From Pseudokordiimonas caeni (GTDB lineage Bacteria > Pseudomonadota > Alphaproteobacteria > Sphingomonadales > Kordiimonadaceae), in NCBI RefSeq assembly GCF_026719705.1, contig NZ_JAPPRR010000001.1, positions 248,001 to 312,000 of the forward strand: a stretch of 64,000 nucleotides of DNA. Direction: 5' to 3'. This document shows, piece by piece, positions 58,564 to 64,000 of the stretch (position 1 is the first letter of the stretch; each line of letters begins with the position of its first letter). A program made the position numbers and the translations under genes. The notes under the pieces were generated by a model that worked only from the letters and a program-made list of their open reading frames with translations, was not told the DNA's origin and did no database searches.

Positions 58564-60345
58564 TTGAACGACAGGAACAAGGGCCGCCGCTTCCGTTCGG
58601 AAGACTGGTTCGCCGATCCCGCCCGGTACGACATGACGGCGCTTTATCTTGAGCGCTTCATGAATTATGGCATCACGCCCGAAGAACTGCGCTCCGGCCG
58701 CCCGATCATCGGGATTGCGCAAACCGGCAGCGATCTTTCCCCCTGCAACCGCATCCATGTGGAACTGGCGCGCCGCGTGCGCGACGGCATCCGCGATGCG
58801 GGCGGGGTGGCCATCGAATTCCCGGTTCATCCGATCTTTGAAAACTGCCGCCGCCCGACTGCGGCCTTGGACCGGAACCTTGCCTATCTCGGCCTTGTCG
58901 AGTTGCTGTACGGCTACCCGATCGATGCGGTGGTGCTGACCACGGGCTGCGACAAGACGACACCTTCGGGCATCATGGCGGCGTCGACGGTCGATATCCC
59001 GGCGATTGTCCTCTCCGGCGGGCCGATGCTGGATGGCTGGCATGAGGGCGACCTTGTAGGATCGGGCACCGTCATCTGGCGCAGCCGCCGCAAGCTCGCG
59101 GCGGGCGAGATCACGGAAGAAGAATTCCTCGACCGCGCCTGTAAAAGCGCGCCGTCCGCCGGGCACTGCAATACTATGGGTACGGCTTCCACAATGAATG
59201 CTGTGGCCGAAGCCTTGGGGCTTTCGCTCACCGGCTGTGCGGCGATCCCGGCGCCTTACCGCGAGCGTGGCCAGATGGCGTATCTGACCGGCAAACGGAT
59301 CGTGGAAATGGCCTATGAGGACCTGAAGCCTTCGGACATCCTGACCCGCGAAAGCTTCCTCAATGCTATCGCGGCGGTCAGCGCGCTCGGCGGTTCTTCG
59401 AACGCCCAGCCGCATATCATGGCGATGGCGCGGCACGCAGGCGTAGAGCTGACACCGGATGACTGGACAGCGCACGGCTATGATATTCCGCTCCTGCTCA
59501 ACATGCAGCCGGCGGGCAAATATCTGGGCGAGCGCTTCCACCGCGCTGGCGGTGTGCCCGCCGTTCTTCATGAGCTTCTGGATGCCGGCAAGCTGAATGG
59601 CGACTGCCGCACCGTCACCGGCCGAACGATGGCCGAAAACCTGACCGGTAAGCAATCGTCGGACCGTGAGATGATCCGACCCTACAGCGATCCGCTGATG
59701 CAGAAGGCAGGCTTCCTCGCGCTCAAGGGCAATCTCTTCGATTTCGCGATCTTGAAAACATCGGTGATCTCGGACGAGTTCCGCAACCGCTATCTCCGCC
59801 GTCCCGGCCATGAGGGCGTGTTCGAGGCGCGGGCCATCGTGTTTGACGGCTCGGACGATTATCACCACCGGATCAATGACCCGGCGCTGAATATCGACGA
59901 AAACTGTATCCTTGTGATCCGGGGCTCCGGCCCCATCGGCTGGCCGGGTTCGGCAGAGGTCGTGAACATGCAGCCGCCGGACGCGCTGATCAAACGCGGC
60001 ATCCAGTGGCTACCGACCCTTGGCGACGGCCGCCAGTCGGGCACGTCCGACAGTCCGTCGATCCTTAATATCTCGCCCGAAAGCGCGGTGGGCGGTGGCC
60101 TTGCGTGGCTTAAAACCGGCGACACGATCCGCATCGACCTGAATGAAGGCACCTGCAACGCGCTGGTGGACGAGGCCGAGATCGCCCGCCGCAAGGGCGA
60201 ACCCGCGCCGCCGGTTCCTGCCAGCAATACGCCGTGGGAAGAACTTTACCGCGAAAAGACCGGCCAGATGGCCACGGGCGCCGCGCTTGAATTCGCGGTC
60301 AAATACCGGGGCATCGCCGCGAAAACGCCACGCCACAATCACTAG
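58564..60345 (+). CDS. xylD: D-xylonate dehydratase
   Basis: A 593-residue IlvD/EDD-family dehydratase turning D-xylonate into 2-keto-3-deoxy-xylonate in the Weimberg pathway. The protein follows the Caulobacter XylD sequence as I recall it over nearly its whole length (FRSEDWFADPARYDMTALYLERF near the start, KTPRHNH at the end). Iron-sulfur cysteines are seen in LSPCNRIH, TTGCDKTTPSG and AGHCNTMGT. It starts with TTG at 58564, AGGAGG ending 5 bases before. L-arabinonate dehydratases are close relatives, but the xyl context settles it. Confidence 0.95.
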   Translation: MNDRNKGRRFRSEDWFADPARYDMTALYLERFMNYGITPEELRSGRPIIGIAQTGSDLSPCNRIHVELARRVRDGIRDAGGVAIEFPVHPIFENCRRPTAALDRNLAYLGLVELLYGYPIDAVVLTTGCDKTTPSGIMAASTVDIPAIVLSGGPMLDGWHEGDLVGSGTVIWRSRRKLAAGEITEEEFLDRACKSAPSAGHCNTMGTASTMNAVAEALGLSLTGCAAIPAPYRERGQMAYLTGKRIVEMAYEDLKPSDILTRESFLNAIAAVSALGGSSNAQPHIMAMARHAGVELTPDDWTAHGYDIPLLLNMQPAGKYLGERFHRAGGVPAVLHELLDAGKLNGDCRTVTGRTMAENLTGKQSSDREMIRPYSDPLMQKAGFLALKGNLFDFAILKTSVISDEFRNRYLRRPGHEGVFEARAIVFDGSDDYHHRINDPALNIDENCILVIRGSGPIGWPGSAEVVNMQPPDALIKRGIQWLPTLGDGRQSGTSDSPSILNISPESAVGGGLAWLKTGDTIRIDLNEGTCNALVDEAEIARRKGEPAPPVPASNTPWEELYREKTGQMATGAALEFAVKYRGIAAKTPRHNH

Positions 60346-60365
60346 GGCAAATGTATCGAGTAAAG

Positions 60366-60391
60366 ACGGGGCCATCAGGCCCCGTTTCTTC
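60366..60391 (+). terminator. Terminator after xylD, between convergent operons
   Basis: A perfect 8-base stem ACGGGGCC / GGCCCCGT with an ATCA tetraloop is followed by TTTCTT. It separates the plus-strand xylE-xylD unit from the minus-strand xylX-A-B-C operon, whose last stop is at 60390. Confidence 0.85.
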
Positions 60392-61283
60392 AAGTGCGGT
60401 CCGGCCAGGCGCGGATCGGGGTCACTGCTTGCCCCGCCACATCGGCGCGGAAGGCGAAAAGATGGCCGGCATCAGGCTGCAGGTGCAGGTCATCGGGCGA
60501 CAGGTCTTTGCGTGCTGTGGTGGCATATACGGTCATCAGGTCGTCGCCCCCGAAGGCGAGCTTGGTGACGTTCGCGACGGGAAAGCGTACGGTGCGGACA
60601 AGCGTGCCATCAGGGGCGTAGCAGCGCGCGCCCCAGCCGGCGAAAAGACCGGTCCAGACATTGCCTCTGGCGTCCACGATCGGGCCATCCGGATAGCCGC
60701 CACCCGCTTCGATCCGCGCGAAGACGCGGGTGTTTACCGGCAGGCCGTCGGTGCCCATGTCGCTTGCATGGATCGTCTGGCCGAGTGTATCGGTGTGATA
60801 AAGCGTGCGGCCATCGGGCGACAGGGCAGGGCCATTGGTGATGCAGACGGGCGCGAGGCCGCTGTCGGCAACCAGCCCGTCCCGGAAGCAGTATATACGC
60901 CCGCTGTCGGCTTCCTCAGCGTCATCCATTGAACCGAACCACAGCGCACCTGCCTTGTCGGTCGTCGCGTCATTCAGCCGGTTGCCGGGCAGGTCGCCCT
61001 CGACCTTGCGAACAAGGGTGAAGAAGCCGCTGTCCGGGTCGAAAAGATAGAGCCCGCCCTGCAGGCCGGTCATCAGCTTGCCGCCCTCCACGGGCAGCAC
61101 CCAGCCGATTTGCGCGGGGGCGTCCCAGCTGTTCAGGCGGTGGCTGGCGGGATCGAAGCAATGGAGCTTCCGGCCCTTGATATCAACGAACCAGAGCCGC
61201 TTTTCTTCGGGCAGCCACACCGGCCCCTCGCCGAGCGTGGCACCAACGGGGCAGACACTCGCCGGGGTCCAGAGGTCGGTCAT
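60390..61283 (-). CDS. xylC: Xylono-1,4-lactonase (SMP-30/gluconolactonase family)
   Basis: A 297-residue six-bladed beta-propeller lactonase opening D-xylono-lactone to xylonate. Family features are ATLGEGPVWLPEEKRLWFVDIKGRKLH at the start (the metal-binding Glu lies in LGEGPVW), NRLNDATTDKAGALWFGSMD (metal-binding Asn and Asp), CITNGPALSPDGRTLYHTD and GYPDGPIVDARGNVWTG. These match Caulobacter XylC. Start at 61283 lies one base after the xylB stop; the frame extends further but overlaps xylB. Last gene of the xylX-A-B-C operon. Confidence 0.94.
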   Translation of the reverse strand: MTDLWTPASVCPVGATLGEGPVWLPEEKRLWFVDIKGRKLHCFDPASHRLNSWDAPAQIGWVLPVEGGKLMTGLQGGLYLFDPDSGFFTLVRKVEGDLPGNRLNDATTDKAGALWFGSMDDAEEADSGRIYCFRDGLVADSGLAPVCITNGPALSPDGRTLYHTDTLGQTIHASDMGTDGLPVNTRVFARIEAGGGYPDGPIVDARGNVWTGLFAGWGARCYAPDGTLVRTVRFPVANVTKLAFGGDDLMTVYATTARKDLSPDDLHLQPDAGHLFAFRADVAGQAVTPIRAWPDRT

Positions 61284-61284
61284 G

Positions 61285-62091
61285 TCAGCGCCATCCACCA
61301 TCCACGAAATAGGTATGGGCAGTACAGTAACGCGCATTCTCTGTCGCGAGGAAGACAATCATCGCCGCCACATCTGCCGGCATCACGCGGCCGGGCAGGC
61401 ACTGGGCTTCCATGATGCGGCGGGTTTCTTCCTCGTCATGCCACAGGGCATCCTGACGCGGCGTCTTGATGGCGCCGGGGATGACCGCATTGACGCGGAT
61501 ATTGTGGGGGCCGAGGTCGCGGGCAAGCGCTCGGGTCATGCCCTCGATGCCCGCCTTGGCGGTCTGATACAGAACCAGATCCGGCAAGCCCAGATGCCAG
61601 CTGATGGAGCCAAGATTGATGATGGCACCGCGCCCGCGGGCCTTCATGCCGGGCACCACCGCTTTCGCCGCGAAAAACAGGTGACGCAGGTTCACGGCCA
61701 GCCGGTTGTCCCAATAGTCGGGGGTGACGTCCTCGATCTTGTGGCGGTCGTCATTCGCAGCGTTGTTGACCAGAATATCGATGCCGCCGAGTGCCTCGTC
61801 GGCTTCCGTCATTGCAGCGGCGAGATCGTCAAGGTCGGTCAGGTCGGTGCGGCGGAAGGTTGGGGCGACGGCGGCGGTTGGCTTCAGCCGCGCGACCAGC
61901 GCTTCCGAATCCTTCACTGCGATATCAAGGAACACGACGCGCGCCCCCTGTGCCACGAAGCCTTCAACGATCGCCTCGCCGATGCCCGAACCGCCCCCGG
62001 TGATGACCACGCGCTTGCCGGCGAGATCGGGGTAAACGGCGGTGCGGACGGCACTTTCTACATGCTTGTTCAAGGCCTCAGTCTCCGACAT
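61285..62091 (-). CDS. xylB: D-xylose 1-dehydrogenase (SDR family)
   Basis: A 268-residue NAD-dependent dehydrogenase oxidising D-xylose to xylonolactone. It has the cofactor motif TGGGSGIGEA, ILVNNAANDDRHKIEDVT, catalytic Ser in GSISWHLGLPDL, and the YxxxK pair as YQTAK. NDDRHK and SISWHLGL are characteristic of Caulobacter XylB. The N-terminus carries about 15-20 more residues than that protein ([18 protein letters not shown] before VYPDLAGKRV), with no later ATG to shorten it. Its start overlaps the xylA stop by 14 bases, so the two are coupled. Confidence 0.95.
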   Translation of the reverse strand: MSETEALNKHVESAVRTAVYPDLAGKRVVITGGGSGIGEAIVEGFVAQGARVVFLDIAVKDSEALVARLKPTAAVAPTFRRTDLTDLDDLAAAMTEADEALGGIDILVNNAANDDRHKIEDVTPDYWDNRLAVNLRHLFFAAKAVVPGMKARGRGAIINLGSISWHLGLPDLVLYQTAKAGIEGMTRALARDLGPHNIRVNAVIPGAIKTPRQDALWHDEEETRRIMEAQCLPGRVMPADVAAMIVFLATENARYCTAHTYFVDGGWR

Positions 62092-63508
62092 AGCAGGTCT
62101 TGACCTGCGTATAGAATTCGACCGCTGCGAAGCCTTGTTCGCGGGGGCCGTAGCTCGATTTGCGGGTGCCGCCGAACGGGACGTGATAGTCCACGCCAGC
62201 GGTCGGCAGGTTGATCATCACCATCCCGGCGCGCACGTTGCGGCGGAAATGGCGGGCATGTTTCAGCGAACTGGTCACGATGCCGGCCGAGAGCCCGAAC
62301 TGGCCGCGGTTGGCAAGCGCCAAGGCTTCCTCGTAGTCCTTCACGCGCACGGTGGAGACGACCGGGCCGAAGACCTCCTCGTTGTTGATGCGCATCTCGG
62401 GGCTGGTGTCAGCGATCAGCGCCGGGCTCATATAATAGCCGGGTGTGGCCAGCTTCAGCGCCTCGCCGCCGGTGACAAGCCGCCCGCCATCCTTGGTGGC
62501 GATATCCACATATTTCAGATTCTGCTGGAACTGCGCCTCGCTGGAGGCCGGCCCCACCTGCGTGGAGGCATCGAGGGCCGCACCCACTTTCAGTGCCTTG
62601 GCGCGTTCGGCGAGGGCCGCGACAAACTTGTCGTGGATGCTGTCTTCCACAATCACGCGGGACGAAGCCGTGCAGCGCTGGCCGGTCTGGAAGAAGCCGC
62701 CATCAAGCGCGATGGCAACTGCGCGGTCGAGGTCGGCGTCGCCCATCACGACAAGCGGGTTCTTGCCGCCCATCTCAAGCTGCACGCGGGCCTGCCGGGC
62801 CACAGCACCGGCCGCCACCTTGGCGCCCACGCCTTGCGAGCCTGTGAAGCTGATCGCATCCACATCGGGGTGATCGACAATCGCCTGGCCGACCTCACCG
62901 CGCCCGAGGACGACGTTGAACACACCGGCGGGTGCGCCGCATTCCTGAATGATGTTGGCGAGCGCGCAGGCGGTCGCCGGGGTCACGTTCGCGGGCTTCA
63001 GCACTACGGTGTTGCCGAAGGCGAGGGCTGGTGCGGCCTTCCATGCCGGGATGGCAATCGGGAAGTTCCAGGGGGTGATCAGGCCATAGACGCCGACCGC
63101 TTCACGGTGCGTGGAAACATCAAGGCCGGGGCGGGTGGATTCAAGCGTCAGGCCGTGACGGCGGAGCGCCTCGCCCGCGAAATATTTGAAAATGCGAGCG
63201 GCCCGCATCACTTCGCCGGTCGCCTCGGCGCGGGTCTTGCCTTCCTCACGGGCGAGCAGTTCGCCAAGCTCGCCAGCACGGGCCATCAGTGTGGCACCGA
63301 CCTTGTCGAGAAGGTCCGAGCGCACTTCCGGCGAGGCCATCGACCATGCCGGGAAAGCGGCACGGGCCGCAGCGACAGCGGCGTCCACCTCGGCCTTGCC
63401 GCCGACCGGGAAGGTGGCGACCACGTCGTTCGTGTCGGAAGGATTGAGGCTTTCAAGCGGCGCGTCTGCGGCGACCGCCTTGCCATTGATCAGGTGATTG
63501 AGTTTCAT
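62078..63508 (-). CDS. xylA: 2-oxoglutarate semialdehyde dehydrogenase
   Basis: A 476-residue aldehyde dehydrogenase catalysing the last Weimberg step, 2-oxoglutarate semialdehyde to 2-oxoglutarate. Catalytic Cys is in [10 protein letters not shown], catalytic Glu in [11 protein letters not shown], cofactor region [14 protein letters not shown]-like and PWNFPIAIP. The sequence follows Caulobacter XylA closely from the start ([16 protein letters not shown]) to the end ([15 protein letters not shown]). The symbol follows Caulobacter usage and is not xylose isomerase. The Met at 63508 is the natural N-terminus; the open frame before it runs into xylX. Confidence 0.94.
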   Translation of the reverse strand: MKLNHLINGKAVAADAPLESLNPSDTNDVVATFPVGGKAEVDAAVAAARAAFPAWSMASPEVRSDLLDKVGATLMARAGELGELLAREEGKTRAEATGEVMRAARIFKYFAGEALRRHGLTLESTRPGLDVSTHREAVGVYGLITPWNFPIAIPAWKAAPALAFGNTVVLKPANVTPATACALANIIQECGAPAGVFNVVLGRGEVGQAIVDHPDVDAISFTGSQGVGAKVAAGAVARQARVQLEMGGKNPLVVMGDADLDRAVAIALDGGFFQTGQRCTASSRVIVEDSIHDKFVAALAERAKALKVGAALDASTQVGPASSEAQFQQNLKYVDIATKDGGRLVTGGEALKLATPGYYMSPALIADTSPEMRINNEEVFGPVVSTVRVKDYEEALALANRGQFGLSAGIVTSSLKHARHFRRNVRAGMVMINLPTAGVDYHVPFGGTRKSSYGPREQGFAAVEFYTQVKTCYVGD

Positions 63509-63530
63509 GGTCTTGTCCTGTCCATCAGGT

Positions 63531-64000
63531 CTAGAGCAAGCCGCGTTTCGCGAGATTGCCCATGAGGTCGCGGATGCCGAAGGTCCAGGCCGGGGCTGCC
63601 TTCGACGTGGTGACGCGGTTGACAAGGCTGCCGAGCCGCGCCGATGAAATGGTGACGATATCGCCAACCTTGTGGGTGAAGCCCCGCCCTGGCTCGTCGC
63701 GGTCCTGTACCGGCGCGAAAAGGGTGCCTAGGAAAAGGGCATAGCCATCGGGGTAATGATGTTCGCTCATTGCCTGCGCGGCAAGATCGGTCGGATCCCG
63801 GCTGATTTTGGACATGTTGCTGGTGCCTTTGAGCGAATAGCCCTCCGGCCCGAGTATATCAAGATCGACGGTGGCGCTGCGCACGTCGTCCATCGTGAAG
63901 CTGGCGTCGAACACGCGGATGAAAGGCCCCAGCGCGCAGGAGGCGTTATTGTCCTTCGCCTTGCCGAGGAGGAGGGCAGACCGGCCCTCGAAATCGCGCA
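63531..64000 (-). CDS. xylX: 2-keto-3-deoxy-xylonate dehydratase, 5' part missing (FAH family)
   Basis: The last 156 codons or so of a fumarylacetoacetate-hydrolase-fold protein; the gene enters from beyond the right edge on the minus strand. The visible part reads through the edge in frame (RDFEGRSALLLGKAKDNNAS, then CALGPFIRVFD) and continues with SNMSKISRDPTDLAAQA, HYPDGYALFLGTLFAP and PGRGFTHKVGDIVTISS, ending NLAKRGLL. This is the C-terminal half of Caulobacter XylX-type enzymes, which dehydrate 2-keto-3-deoxy-xylonate to 2-oxoglutarate semialdehyde. First known gene of xylX-A-B-C; the promoter lies outside the window. Confidence 0.88.
   Translation of the reverse strand, partial: RDFEGRSALLLGKAKDNNASCALGPFIRVFDASFTMDDVRSATVDLDILGPEGYSLKGTSNMSKISRDPTDLAAQAMSEHHYPDGYALFLGTLFAPVQDRDEPGRGFTHKVGDIVTISSARLGSLVNRVTTSKAAPAWTFGIRDLMGNLAKRGLL

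Noticed and set aside
62078-63508. Xylose isomerase from the symbol xylA
   Set aside because: The protein is an aldehyde dehydrogenase with Cys and Glu motifs. The symbol here follows the Caulobacter Weimberg nomenclature.
1-64000. CRISPR array, insertion sequence, prophage or integron
   Set aside because: No regularly spaced repeats, transposase or integrase motifs, or phage structural genes were seen, and no gene looked frameshifted or interrupted.

Overview
The window looks like a chromosomal segment of an aerobic, polysaccharide-degrading alphaproteobacterium, probably in or near Caulobacterales, Kordiimonadales or Sphingomonadales. I infer this from the high GC content, the large TonB-dependent receptors, the NodT-type outer membrane factor, and a complete Weimberg D-xylose pathway whose proteins closely resemble the Caulobacter XylX/A/B/C/D set as I remember it. 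Coding density is high: no gap between genes exceeds about 300 bases. I see no rRNA, complete tRNA, CRISPR array, insertion sequence or prophage.

Layout. (1) 1-6,700: the 3' end of a PfkB sugar kinase, an 861-residue secreted protein of unknown function, glucosamine-6-phosphate deaminase (nagB) and a TonB-dependent receptor. (2) 6,700-10,100: a TetR regulator divergent from a two-subunit, Tat-exported molybdenum hydroxylase of the isoquinoline-1-oxidoreductase type. (3) 10,100-20,100: an alpha-glucoside locus with an exported (alpha/alpha)6 glucosidase-like protein, a TonB-dependent receptor, a LacI regulator, beta-phosphoglucomutase, a GH65 phosphorylase and a FucP-like MFS transporter. Three copies of a TTGCAATCGATTGCAA-type operator lie at its two divergent promoters. 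(4) 20,100-33,600: an ABC-2 exporter operon with its TetR regulator, an isomerase/SDR pair with an HxlR regulator, a LysR regulator divergent from an RND efflux operon, and a small SnoaL-like protein. (5) 33,600-45,200: a nucleotidyltransferase-HAD phosphatase fusion next to a TagF/TagB-like transferase, a PepSY / response regulator / histidine kinase operon, and tamA-tamB. (6) 45,200-64,000: a glucuronoxylan locus with a sialate-O-acetylesterase-type esterase, GH10 xylanase, two GH3 enzymes, a GH67 alpha-glucuronidase, a LacI (XylR-like) regulator, xylE, xylD and, convergent to them, the xylX-A-B-C operon, whose first gene runs off the right edge.

How the genes work together. In region 6, exported esterase, xylanase, beta-xylosidases and alpha-glucuronidase should strip xylo-oligosaccharides to xylose. 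XylE imports it, and XylB, C, D, X and A oxidise it to 2-oxoglutarate. Copies of a TGNTAGCGNTANCA-like operator sit before the esterase, between the GH3 operon and GH67, and before xylE, which points to one LacI-type repressor coordinating the locus. In region 3, alpha-glucosides pass the outer membrane receptor, may be trimmed in the periplasm, enter through the MFS carrier and are phosphorolysed by GH65; PgmB then converts beta-glucose 1-phosphate to glucose 6-phosphate.

The least explained parts are the nucleotidyltransferase-HAD / TagF-like pair (a possible nucleotide-activated alditol or polyol phosphate pathway) and the 861-residue secreted protein beside nagB.
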